Assembly (NCBI RefSeq): GCF_023159225.1
Contig: NC_063171.1
Coordinates: 9,287,886 to 9,351,885, forward strand
DNA length: 64,000 nucleotides
Direction of reading: 5' to 3'
From: Perognathus longimembris pacificus
Taxonomy: Eukaryota > Chordata > Mammalia > Rodentia > Heteromyidae
In this document: piece by piece, positions 53,190 through 64,000 of the stretch
Layout of the letters: every line of letters begins with the position of its first letter
Position numbering within the stretch: the first letter of the stretch is position 1
Made by a program: the position numbers and the translations under genes
The notes under the pieces: generated by a model
Told to the model about the DNA's origin: nothing
Databases searched by the model: none
Seen by the model: only the letters and a program-made list of their open reading frames with translations

Positions 53190-56100
53190 TGCTCTTTCTT
53201 TTTCTTCTTTCCTTCTTTATTTTCAAAGGGACATACAGAGGGGTTACAGTTTCATATGTAAGGCAGTGAGTACAATTCTTATCCAACTTGTTACCTAGTC
53301 CCTCATTTTCCCCTCACCTCCCCATTTCCCTCTCCCCCCCCCCCCGCCATGAATTGTACACTTGGTTTACACCAAATGGTTTTGCAAGTATTGCTGCTGC
53401 AATGGTTTGTCTTTTTATTATTTGTCTCTCAATTTTGGTATTCCCTTCCCTTCCCTAGTTCCAATACATGTATATACAGTATCCAGGGTACTAAGATCAG
53501 TTACAGTGATAGCAGGGGTAAAACCACAGGAAGGGACTACAAGAGAAAAAAAAAAGTATGGTTTCACATGACAGGTTGAGAATAACTACCACAACGATAT
53601 AACACTTGTTTCCATAACCTCGAGTTCATTTTGCTTAGCATCATCTTATGTGTTCTTATGGGCATAGCCATTGGGCTATTGTGATCTTCTGCTATGACTA
53701 TCCTAGACATGTACTAGTTATTCCTTCTGAGGGAAACCATAGACTCCATGTTTCTTTGGGTCTGGCTCACTTCACTTAGTATAATTTTTACCAACTCTTC
53801 CATCCTTACAAATGGGGCAGTGTCATTATTTCTGAAAAAGGCATAGAATTCCATTGTGTATATATAGATATATACCACATTTTCTTGATCCACTCACTGA
53901 GGGGAATCTGGGTTGTTTCCATATTTTATCAATGACAAATTGTGCTCTGATAAACATAGTTGTGCTGGTGGCTTTAGTGTGGTCTTGCGTGTAATCTTTT
54001 GGGTAGATGCCCAAAAGTGGGACTGCTGGGTCATAGGGGAGCTCAATATCTAACTTTGGAGGAACCTCCAGAGTGGTTGAACAAGTTTACATTCCCACAA
54101 ACAATGTAGTAGGGTTCCTTTTTGGCCACATCTCTTCTGGCTCTTGTTATTATTAGTTTTCCTGATAATGGACATTCTTACTAGAGTGAGATAGAATCTC
54201 AATATTGTTTTGATTTGCATTTATTTTATAGCCAGTGAGTACTTCTTCATGTGTCTCTTGGCCATTCTCATTTCCTCTTCAGAGAAGTCTCTTTTTAGGT
54301 CTTTAGCCAATTTGTTGAGGAGCTGTTGGTTCTTTGAGGATCTGTTTCGGAGGAATTTAATTATTTGAGTTCTATGTATATTTTAGATATGAGGACTTTG
54401 TTGTAAGAACTTCTCCAAATCTGTGGGCTTTCTATTCATCTTGCAAGCTATGTCCTTTGCCATGCAGAAGCTCTGCAGTTTGATGCAATCTTATTTGTTC
54501 AACCTTTCTTTGATTTGCTGCATTTCTAGGCCTTTATTAAGGAAGTTTCCTCCTGTGCAAGGAGCCCAAGTGTTTTGCCTATTCCTCTTGCATCACTATA
54601 CTCCCACTCAAAATGTGTTTCTCCTATTCCTTCTTGTAGTGTTTTTAGGGTATCTGATTTTACTTTGAGATCTTTGATCCATTTGGAATTGATTTTGGTG
54701 CAAGGTGATATATAAGGATCTAGTTTTAGTTTGTTACAGGTGTTGAACCAGTTTTGCCAGCACCATTTGTTAAAGAGGCTGTCTTTCACCATCCTATTTT
54801 TTTTTAGCTTCTTTATCAAAGATTAGGTAGCCACAGGTCTGTAGCTTCAGTTCTGTGTCTTTAGTTCTGTTCCACTTGTCCTCAGGCCTGTTCTTGTGCC
54901 AATACCAAGCTGTTTTTATTACTATAGCTTTGAAATACAGCTTGAAGTTTGGTATTGAAATTCCTCCAGCACTGTTCTTTATATTTAGGATTGGTTTTGC
55001 TATTCGGGGTCTTTTATTGTTCCACGTGAATTTCGAGATTGCTTCCTCTATTCATTGAAGAATGGCGTTGGGATATTAATGGGTATTGCATTGAATTTGT
55101 AGATAGCCATTGGCAATATTGCCATTTTCAAAATGTTAATCCTTCAAATCCAGGAGCATGGAAGGTTTTTCCATTTCCTTAGTTCTGTTTTAATGTCCTT
55201 TTTCAGGTTCTTAAAGTTCTCATCATAGAGTTCTTTCACTTCTTTGGTTAAGGTTATTCCTAAGTATTTTATGTGTTTTGAGGGTATTACAAAAGGAATT
55301 GCTTTCATGATTTCAGCCTTGCTTGTTGACATATGAAAAAGCCATTGATTTTTCAAGGTTTATTTTATATCCTGCTACATTGCCAAAGTTTTGGATTAGC
55401 TTTAGTAGCTTGGGAGTAGAGTCTATGGGGTTCTTTAGGTATAGGATCATGTCATCTGCAAAGAGAGACAGTTTGACTTCATCTTTTCCTATTTGGATCC
55501 CCTTTATGTCTACTTCTTGCCTATTGCTCTAGCTAAGAATTCAAGTACTATGTTGAAGAGGAGAGAGAGCAGACTACCTTGTCTTGCTCTGTATTTTAAA
55601 GGAAATGGCTTTTACTTTTCACCGTTAAATATAATGCTCACTGTGGGTTTGTCATATACAGCCTTTATTATATTCAGAAATGTTCCCTGGAATTCTAGTT
55701 TCTCCAAAGCTTTTATCATAAAGGGGTGCTGGATTTTTATCAAACACTTTTTCCTCATCTAAAGAAATAATCATGTGATTCTTGACCTTGCTCCTGTTGA
55801 TGTGGTAGATTACGTTAATTGACTTACATATATTGAACCAGCTTTGCATCCCTGGAATGAATCCAGTCTGATCATAGTGTATATTTTTGATGACTTGTTG
55901 AAGTCAATTAGCCAGAATTTTGTTGAGAATTTTTGCATCAATTTTCATCAATGAAAAGGAGTCTATAGCTCTTTCTTTGATGAGTACATGTCTGGTTTGG
56001 ATAAGGGTCATACTGGCATCCTAGAATGTGTTTGGTAGTGAAATTTCACTTTCAATTTCATTGAAGAATTTGAGAAATATTGGTGTAAGTTCTGTTTTGA

Positions 56101-58020
56101 AGGCCTTATAGAATTCTTCTGTGAATCCATCTGGACCTGGGCTTTTCTTGGATGGGAGATCTCTTATTGCAATTTATATTTAATTGCTGGATATGGGTAT
56201 GTTTAGAAGGTTTAAATCTTTATGATTAAGTTTGGGCATATCAATTTTTGTTAGGAATTTGTCCATTTCTTCCAGGTTCTCAAATTTATTAGCATATTGG
56301 TTTGAAAAAGATTCCCTTATTATATTCTGAATCTTGGTTGTTTCTGTGGTGATAGTTCCAGTTTTGTCTCTGGGTGTTGAGTTTGCTAGGGGTTTGTCTA
56401 TTTTGTTAATTTTTTCAAAAAACCATCTCATCATTTTTAGCAGCAGAGTTTGTAGAGCATTTTGAGGACTCTCCTCTAGGTCCTTGGTTGACTTCTCTGT
56501 TTCATGCTTATTTTGAGTGAGAGATGAGATTCCCTGACTTACCATCATCTCTCTTATGTTTCGTTTGTTCAGTTGGGTTGAGAATGCCAATATATGAGCA
56601 CCTATGAGCACAGTTTAAGACCTGAAGCTAACCTTTCCAAATTCTGTTGTATACATCTTAGAGGTTCACAATCATAGACAGGTTATTTCCCTCTCTTTTC
56701 TGTATATAAATGCAGATACAATTTTAAGATAAAAACCAACCCTGAGCCCTGTATTCAGTAGCTAAATTATATACAGTTACAACTGTGAACAAGTTTGTTC
56801 TTTTGTTGGGTTCTTTTTGGACTGATATGATTGCTCTATGAATCCCTTTGACTCACTCAGATTGAACAAGGTTACCCTCTATCTAGCCTGCTAATGACCA
56901 GTGATCAATGAAGTCTGGAGGTCCTAGAAGTAAATTTAGGAGGGTAAGTTAGGAATGGTGAAGAGAAGGGAGTAAAAGGAATTGAAGATGATGATTTTTA
57001 TTTAGTTTCAGTGAAATAGAAAAGTGAAAAAGAGTAAAATAGGAAGAAAACCAAAATTAAAATGATATATGACAGAGGGTCAACAAAAACAGCAAAAGTA
57101 TTCATCTAAAGGAAGTAATTTTAAAGAGAAAAAAATGAGAAAAGAAAAGACAACAAGAACAACAACAACAACAACAACACCAAAACAAAACAAAACAAAA
57201 CGAAGACAAAAGGAGCCTTCCTTGTTTGGGTGGCTTCTTTGCAGCCTCTGATTTCCTTGGGATGGTCTGTGGTCTGTTTTCTTGGAGCTTGGCTGGTTTG
57301 ATTTGCTTTTAGTTTCAGGGGGCTGGTCTGCTGTGACTCTCCTCCTGCGTTAGAACTGTGTGGTTTGCACAGCTGTGCAAGTAGGAGTTGGGTGCCCTCT
57401 GTAACTGGGGGATGCTGATCAGTCTTGGGAACCATGGGTCCTCCCATTGCTGTGGGGCTGCAACTTTCAGTTTGATTTTTGAAAACTCCTCCGGTGGGCT
57501 GAGCTGAGGCATCAATGGAGCAGGGCGCCTGTGGCTGTGGTTAGGAGTCTGAAAGTTATGGGCCCTGAGAAAGATCCTCCAACTTGGGTGGGGAGACCTT
57601 CCCCTGAGCAGAGATGGTTTTCATTGTTCGGTTACTCTTGCCCTTTTCTAAGATGGCACCTTTGTCCTCGCTTTCCCCGGCCCGTTTTTTCCGGTCTGCT
57701 CTAGCCCATTCTATGCCAGAATCAAAGATGGTGTTTCACTCTGGTGGTGGGGGAAGAGCTACCTTCCAAATGCTGTTCTGTGGGTACAAGTGGGAGTGAG
57801 AATGTCTTTTGTGGTGTACTTACACTTTCTCTGGAATTCCAGCTGGTTCGTGATCTGCCTTCTTGCAGAGTTTTCTACCTTGGCTGCATTCAAACTTTGA
57901 TGAAACTGTAGTTATGAGCCACAAGGTCCTGCTTCATAGGTGTCATCTCCTCTTGCTTTTTAGAGAAGAGGAGAGGTAAGGAGCTTAGGGCATCTCCTGA
58001 ATATGGCACCAAAGTAGTAT
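53190..58020 (-). mobile_element. Long L1, internally deleted
   Basis: A minus-strand L1. The 3' UTR (53190 to about 53740) has a C-run complement of the G-block near 53330. The ORF2 C-terminal region (53740-55100) is followed by the reverse transcriptase with FADD at 55451-55462 (read [14 protein letters not shown]) and upstream palm sequence (to about 56410, KINKIDKPLA). Upstream of about 56420 the sequence is no longer ORF2-like: it begins with an ATG-ATG frame (QNKHETEKSTKDLEE...) that may be ORF1 N-terminal. The stretch from 56610 to 58020, with 'aagatggcacc' motifs and a (CAA)n/(AAAAC)n patch at 57153-57201, is probably 5' UTR. The endonuclease and most of ORF1 are missing. Many stops and shifts break ORF2. 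Confidence 0.8.
54570..54620. other. 39-bp insertion within the L1, 6-bp flanking duplication
   Basis: Compared with the L1 at 41135, this copy has 39 extra bp (54576-54614) between GTGTTT at 54570-54575 and GTGTTT at 54615-54620. Insertion plus duplication is 45 bp, so the frame is kept. The insert contains the sequence shared with 45896-45932. Confidence 0.8.
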
Positions 58021-58724
58021 CATTTATATTAATATTGGAGGTGCACCTTCTCCAATGTGAAGCATTTGTAACCATGTGAGTTTCCGTTTTGTACATTCCT
58101 TATTTATATGTGTTCTACTCCTTTAACTTTTAAGATCTTAGGTTTATTTTTTTTAGAATGTCTTGTGAAGCTATGCATTGTTATTTTAACTCTATGCCAC
58201 ATTTAGCATAAATATTTTTCCACTCTCTTGCTTCCCTGTAAATGCACTTGTTATATCCTGGGGATATAGCACTTATGTTTAAAAAAATACATATTTTCAA
58301 TATATTGATATTTTCTCTCTGATTTCTTTCATAATTTTACAAATTTAAATACATTTCTGATCTAATATACTGTCAATCTTTACTGTATTTCCTTTCACTT
58401 ATTATTTAATTTAATTTAAAAAATGTAAAACTTTAACTTAAAAGTAATTTCTTGATGTAAAGTAAGCTTTAAGTACTATTTCATAGAAACTGAGTATATT
58501 GACTTTTGTGGGTAAAATATATTTTGTAATTTACATAAAGTGTTGATATTAAATAAGAAATAATACTTCATCACTGATTTGCACTAGATTTTTTGCTTAT
58601 ATATGATTACATGTGCATTACTATGTAAAGATTATATACATGCTTACTACAGATACACATACACACATATGTACTATGTAATAACATCATGCATATATTA
58701 TTTTCTTGCTTTAATCTGAAATAA
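58021..58724. other. Unassigned AT-rich sequence
   Basis: Very AT-rich, with a small CA/TA-rich patch at 58645-58672. No recognised feature. Confidence 0.4.
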
Positions 58725-59065
58725 GGTTACTGGTTTTAAATGGCACCATCTTGGCAACGTGGTGGGTGATATGGAATTGGGTCTAACTTGAGCCATCTTG
58801 GCTTCATGGTGGATGAAGGTGAAATCCCACCCCCAGGTGATGGGCATATGTTTATACCCTGACCAACTCAGCCACCATATTGCACCATACCTCCTGTCTC
58901 CTGACACTCCTCAGGTCACCGCCCTTTTTCAGCTCTCTATTAGAGTTAATCTGGTTTGTTCAGATTGTTTTTATGCTGAGATGATCCTGAGTTTTCTTTT
59001 TGTCCCCTACCCTCAAAGCCATTACCATAGCTCAACAATGCTATCTTTATCTCTTCCATGCACTT
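58725..59065. repeat. Unclassified LTR-like or L1-5'-like block
   Basis: 'ggcaccatcttggcaacgtg' and 'gagccatcttggcttcatgg' repeat a CCATCTTGG theme (CCAAGATGG in complement), as found in some LTRs and L1 5' regions. There are no clear termini and it abuts the next L1. The call is tentative. Confidence 0.3.
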
Positions 59066-59990
59066 TTTTAAATGGTGCTACACTGTATGTGGGAATGTAA
59101 ACTTGTTCAAACACTCTGGAAAACACCATGGAAGTTCCTTAAAAGACTAAACATAGAGCTCCTCTGCGACCCAGCAACCCCACTACTGGGCATTTACCCA
59201 CCTGATCACAGACAAGGACACACTAAAGCTATCAGCACAACTATATTCATTGCAGCATTATTTACCATAGCTAAGATATGGAATCAACCCAGGGGCCCCT
59301 CAGTAGATGAATGGATCAAGAAAATGCAGTTCGTATATACAATGAAATTCTACACTTCCATCAGAAATAATGGTTCCATTCTTAAGGAAATGTAAAGGCC
59401 TCCAAAAAAATCATATAAAGTGAAGTAAGCCAGACCCAAAGAAACATAGGCTCCATGGTTTCTCTCATTTGTAATGATTAGTATATGTGTCTGGTATATT
59501 CCTAGAGGAGTTTCACAATAGCCCTATAGCTATGAACATATTACCATATAAAATAATGCTGATCAAAAGAAGTTCCATGATATGGAAACAAGAGTTTTTG
59601 TTGTTTTTTTCCTTTCCTTTTTACTTTTTAGTGTACTGTTTGCAGTTATTTATTTTGCCTTTCATTTTTTTCTCCTCTGGTTTATTCCTGGTGGCCACTG
59701 TTTCTGATTTTGGTACCCTTTGTCTTATATATAAGTTTATTTGGTTTGGGGAAGGAAAGGGGAATCACAGCAGTGGTGAGACAAAGGGGTGAACCAATGC
59801 AACAGTGATACTCACAAGACACTATGCTGAAAATGAAGTTTGCAACTTGGGGGAAAGGGGTGTTAGGGGGAAGGAAAGTGGGAGAAAATGAGGGAGGGGA
59901 TAATAATGGAAATAAATGCACTCATCACCTTACTTATGTAACTAGAACTCCTTTGTACCTCACCTTTAAAATAAAATAATTTTTTTAAAT
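59066..59990 (+). mobile_element. L1 3' part, 5'-truncated
   Basis: The ORF2 C-terminal end is open for 107 codons (59072-59395): WECKLVQTLWKTPWKFL, LLGIYPPDHRQGHTK, DEWIKKMQFVYTMKF. The 3' UTR of the second type follows ('ggtgaaccaatgcaacagtg', a G-rich block at 59850-59900, 'ctcctttgtacctcaccttt', A-tail). It is more diverged than the 41135 copy. Confidence 0.9.
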
Positions 59991-61669
59991 AAGGAAAAAT
60001 AATAGAGTGCAGTGGAAGCCATAGAATGAAGCAAAACATTACCCACAAGGTGACATTGGGAAACATTTTGTCTCATAAATATACAATTCCATGCAAATGA
60101 AATTTCATCAGCTTAGATGGCAAGTTTTACCTCTGTTTCCTCAAAAGGAAAAATAAATAAATAAATAAAATAAACTGGTGGTCTTCCAGTGTCTCTCCCC
60201 ATCTCCATGGTTCTTCATCCCTTGATAAAGTTGAAAACACCCTCTGAAGATCTTTAAAGTGAATAGATCTATGCTATTCAAAGTGATAGCTAGCCACTAG
60301 CCATGACCTTTGAATTGTAGTCGGTCTAACCTCTGAGGTGCTATGAGTCTAAACTACAATGCTGATTGCAGGACAGTACAGCAACAAGGTAATAAGTTAT
60401 TATTTTAAAATGATAATGTTAAAGTGACAATGATTTTAATATATTGGCTTAGATGAACTATGAAAATGACTTTAAGGCTAATTTCACCCTCCAAAATGAT
60501 GACCTGCAAGTTAAAGATTACAATGTGTGATTCTTGGGCTGTAAAACATTACTCCTTTAATTACAAAACAATGCATAGAGTCACAAGCATAATTTAAGTT
60601 TATATCTAATTACTGGGATTTGTAGTTCCATTCAGGATTGATGTGATCTGGGAAGAAAAGTACAGCAGAAAACTCTTTGATAGGGCTTTCACAAAATAAA
60701 CATAAAAATGTCATGAATGTGGCTTTAAATACTGACTGAATTTGTCACTGACTGCAGGTGAGGTCTGTGATTCTGTAATATTGTATTCCAGGCTCTTCTC
60801 AATATGACCTAATTTACTTTCCAAGCCTTCTTTTCTGATACATCCTAACTGCATGTATCCATCAGTTCTCCAACTCCTCCCAGAAAATTGACCTCTTCTC
60901 ACACAGGCACACACATGGCTTCTGCCCTTTCTTCATTCTCTTAGCCTAGATATTTCCTTTTTCCAATTTTTCACCTGTCCAAACTCCCCTCATTCAACAA
61001 AGCCCATTCAAATCTGAGTTCCTCTGTTAATCCTCTCCTGTCATTAGATATTGAGACATTGAGATATTGAGTTCCTCCTCTGTGGTGTGTCCCATTGCAG
61101 TTAGTGAACATTATTATCGTATCCATCTACTTCATCTTTCAGTTATGTATACACTCAAATGTGGGCATTTCACATCTATTCATGCATCTGTCTTCCATAC
61201 TGCAATACAAAATAATTTAGCCCATGACCTTATATATTCCATATTTGATTCTCTAGTCTTTTAAATACAGCATGTCATAAGATGTTTAAAGGATTAAAAA
61301 ATGAAATACTAGCAGAAGGTTAACATATTGAATCTTTGGAGAAGTTAAAAAGGCTAAGCTGTGTCAATAGAAGACTAAAAATGGAAAATGAAGAAATAAA
61401 CAAGAAATATCTCATGGTTTGGGTAAAGGAGATAAGAGAAAAGGGGACCATGCACTAAGTGCATACAGTCACATGAATGATGATACTGAATGTGGTGGGG
61501 TCAGGAGAAGAAGGACTGAGGAAAGGTATGTGTTGAGTTAGTAGGTTTCCATCGACCTTCAGCTATGTAGGAGAATTTCCAGCCAATAGAAACATTTGAC
61601 TTGGGAACTTGAGTGACACTTCTAAACTATTCATTTGTAAAATGGAATTTGTAAACTGTTCATTTAAAA
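59991..61669. other. Unassigned sequence
   Basis: About 1.7 kb with no recognised transposon. An (AAAT)n patch lies at 60146-60177. Confidence 0.4.
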
Positions 61670-61930
61670 GTTGTGGAATGAGCCAGGTGCCGGTGGCTCA
61701 AACCTGTAATCTTAGCTACTCAGGAGGCTGAGAATTGAGGATTACGGTTCAAAGCCAATCCCAGGCAAGATAGTCCCTGGGACTCATCTCCAATTCACCA
61801 TCCAAATAAACTGGAAGTAGCTCCGTGTCATAAGTGGGAGAGCACTAGCCTTGAGCTGAAGTGCTCAGAGAAAGTGCCCAGACCCACAGTTCAAGCCCCA
61901 CAACTGACCAAAAAAAATTATGGAATGAAC
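61670..61930 (+). mobile_element. B1 + tRNA-like chimeric SINE, diverged duplication
   Basis: A full chimera: 'gagccaggtgccggtggctc', 'gtaatcttagctactcagga', then 'gtgtcataagtgggagagca', 'ctagccttgagctgaagtg', 'cagttcaagccccacaactg', A-tail. The flanks TTGTGGAATGA (61671-61681) and TTATGGAATGA (about 61918-61928) differ at one base. Confidence 0.88.
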
Positions 61931-61994
61931 CAAGTGAGAAGATTAGATCAAAGGAAAAAGTATGTGGATAAAAATAAGACAATAAAAGCAGTCC

Positions 61995-62420
61995 AATTTT
62001 CATTGCTATGATAAAACACCAGATGCTGCCTGAGTGCAGATGACTATCTGAATGGCTGAAATCAGAAGGACTGGGAACAGAGGCCAGTCCAAGTGGAAAA
62101 GTTTGCTTAACTCCAATGGCTGGTTATTTATCACATAGGCACTAATAATAATAAAATAGTAATCAGCAAAAACCCAGATGTGGCTCAAGTAGTAGAGTGC
62201 CAGCAAAGCAAATAAGCTAGTCAAGTTTGAGGGCCCTGTACCACCTGAAAGCAAACAAAACAAAACACAGATGCTAGAATAACTTAGAAAGAAATTTGTT
62301 TAGCTCACAGTTTTTGAGGTAGAAAGTCCAAAGAGCATGGAAGCCACTCTATCAAGGACCTCATAGGAAATAAGGTAACAGTGGCAGATGTGCATGCATG
62401 GTGAAATCTAGTCATATTGA
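61995..62420 (-). mobile_element. Possible MaLR-type LTR fragment with a SINE monomer inside
   Basis: 62265-62420 ('gctcacagtttttgaggtag', 'aaagtccaaagagcatggaa') resembles the complement of a MaLR LTR end. 62165-62262 is a tRNA-like SINE monomer on the plus strand ('gatgtggctcaagtagtaga', 'gtgccagcaaagc'). 61995-62160 may be the displaced LTR end ('cattgctatgataaaacacc'). Confidence 0.4.
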
Positions 62421-64000
62421 GGAATAGGAAGCTAAAGATAGAGAGGGGCCAGGCTTCTGTTGTCCATTTTTCTTTTTTCTTTTGGCACACCTTAATTACA
62501 TAGGAGAAAAGGCTTATATTATGACATCTACTCATGAATACAATTATTCTAGTCAATCTCCCTTTCCTTGTCCCCACTTCCTAAAACAATTCAGCAGTTT
62601 TCACTGTTGTATTTTCATGTATGCAGATACAATCTTGCTCTTTTTTGATACACTATTAGGAAAACAAACTGGTTTCTATGAGAACTCCTTGACCTTCCTT
62701 AAGTTAAAACTCCAAGTAAACCTTGTTTGTCTCACTTAGACTCCTTGCCTTAGCAGTTTCTCACCTCCTCTCAACAAAATCACCCTAGGGGCTAAGTCTC
62801 CAATATGACCTTTGAGACAAACAATACAAACAAAAGCAATAATTGAGGCCAAGAACTTGGATGATAACATTTCAGTTTGGAATAAAGAAGCAACTCTAAC
62901 AAATGAGATCAGAGACAAAAAAAATCAGAACACAGAATTTCCTAAATTGTACCTAGAACTCTAATTACAGTGGACTGTGGACATTGTAGTTTATATTCTT
63001 TTATCCTTTGAAGCATTGAGAGAGAAAAGTTTCCACCAGGGGAAGAGCTCAGAATCCTGCATTTTGTGAACTGATGGTTTTAGATCACAGGCTGAGTATA
63101 AGGACTCCACCCAGTTCCTATATGCTTCCAAGCCCCCTCTTCAACACCTCTTCCTTGTGTCAGAATATTTCTTACAGATTCTGGTACATGCGAACAGGAT
63201 TAGATAAATGAAAGGCAGAGAACTGAGTGGTTTCTACGACAGAGATTGAAAAATAAGAAATACGGCTCTCCCATGACATCTTGCTCCAAAGCTGCACCAA
63301 TTCCTTGTCAAACCTGGCACAAAAGTCCAGCAGCCCAGTGGATGTTATCATGTAGAGTGCACCACATATGTTTACCTGATTAGAAAGTCTTTCTGCCTTG
63401 CAGATTGCCTGGGAGATGTGAGATTTTTCCCAAGTACTCTGTAGGTGGAAGTCTCTCTTCCTATGTCTCCAGAAGCTGTAAACACAGTCATTTCTGCCTT
63501 GCTCTTAAATATGGTATGGAAGGTTTTGAAGATGAGATGCATCTCTTTTAACAGGTGATCTATTAATACACAGGGACAAGTTAAGCAATAGGTCACCTCA
63601 ATCATCACCTTCTATAAAACAGTAGATTATGGAAGTTAACTTGAATTTCACTCCTGCCTCTATCTATCCTTCCTTCCTAAACCTATTTCCTTTACCTGTG
63701 TAAGTGGAGGGAGTAGCAGTGCTTCTCTTGAAGGCTGTGTTAAGGATTATGTTGAAAAACATTGAGGTAGAAATGCCAGCATCTTCAGATGCAAATGGAG
63801 TCTAACCTGAACTCTGATTTTGGCCTTTTATATTTTAATCCTACCAAGTCCCTGGGCCTAGTCGTGCTAATATTATGTATCTATGCTATATGTAATACTA
63901 TATGTTGGTATTCAGTGCTGTATTTGTCATATTTTTTTGTGCAGCACAAGGATATGAATTACTTCAGCAATGACATGTGCTTCTGGCATTGCAGCAAGAT
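62421..64000. other. Unassigned sequence to window end
   Basis: About 1.6 kb without recognised repeats, exons or RNA genes. Open frames of 60-90 codons on both strands have no recognisable features. Confidence 0.4.

Overview
The window looks like ordinary non-coding DNA from a mammalian nuclear genome, most likely a rodent. It is AT-rich and CpG-poor. I found no intact protein-coding gene, no rRNA or functional tRNA gene, and no bacterial or phage feature. The species inference rests on the repeats. There are B1-like (7SL-derived) SINEs, ID-like (tRNA-Ala-derived) SINEs, and two abundant composite SINE types that share a 3' tRNA-like half: an ID+tRNA-like dimer and a B1+tRNA-like chimera. 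To my knowledge, ID-derived dimers of this kind are reported from geomyoid rodents (kangaroo rats, pocket mice, pocket gophers). That assignment is inference from memory and was not checked against a database.

Layout. 1-8 kb: unique AT-rich DNA with a GATA tract, an old L1 scrap, a long pyrimidine tract, several SINEs, an old Tigger-like DNA transposon and one exon-like segment (4475-4603, minus). 8-13 kb: an L1 inserted by twin priming (8711-10062) with a SINE stacked in its 3' target duplication, then unique DNA. 13-28 kb: mostly unique DNA with old MIR and L2 pieces, L1 3' ends and B1 elements broken by later insertions. 28.5-33 kb: a candidate solo LTR, a MIR split by a SINE, and a 382-bp L1 with a 17-bp duplication. 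33-39 kb: mainly unique DNA, with a strong CTCF-type motif at 34820 and the one GC-rich promoter/first-exon candidate (about 38315-38690, minus). 41.1-42.8 kb: the best-preserved L1, 1.65 kb long with one in-frame stop in its ORF2 part. 48.5-49.7 kb: a three-deep nest of a MaLR-like LTR, an ID SINE with an (AAT)n tail, and a 461-bp solo LTR. 53.2-58.0 kb: a long minus-strand L1 with the reverse transcriptase FADD motif, an internal deletion and a likely 5' UTR. 59-60 kb: another L1 3' part. 60-64 kb: unique DNA plus SINEs and a MaLR-like fragment.

No set of genes works together here. The history that can be read is a sequence of retrotransposition: MIR, L2, MaLR and Tigger pieces are oldest, B1 and L1 are intermediate, and the ID dimers and some L1s are youngest, because the latter interrupt the former. 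The two host-gene candidates, the 129-nt exon-like segment and the promoter-like block, are both on the minus strand and could belong to one transcript, but nothing in the sequence links them. I did not find a new biological system. The oddest item is a 37-bp sequence present at both 45896 and 54582 (36 of 37 identical), the second copy lying inside a small insertion in an L1. All boundaries without a target-site duplication are approximate, by eye.
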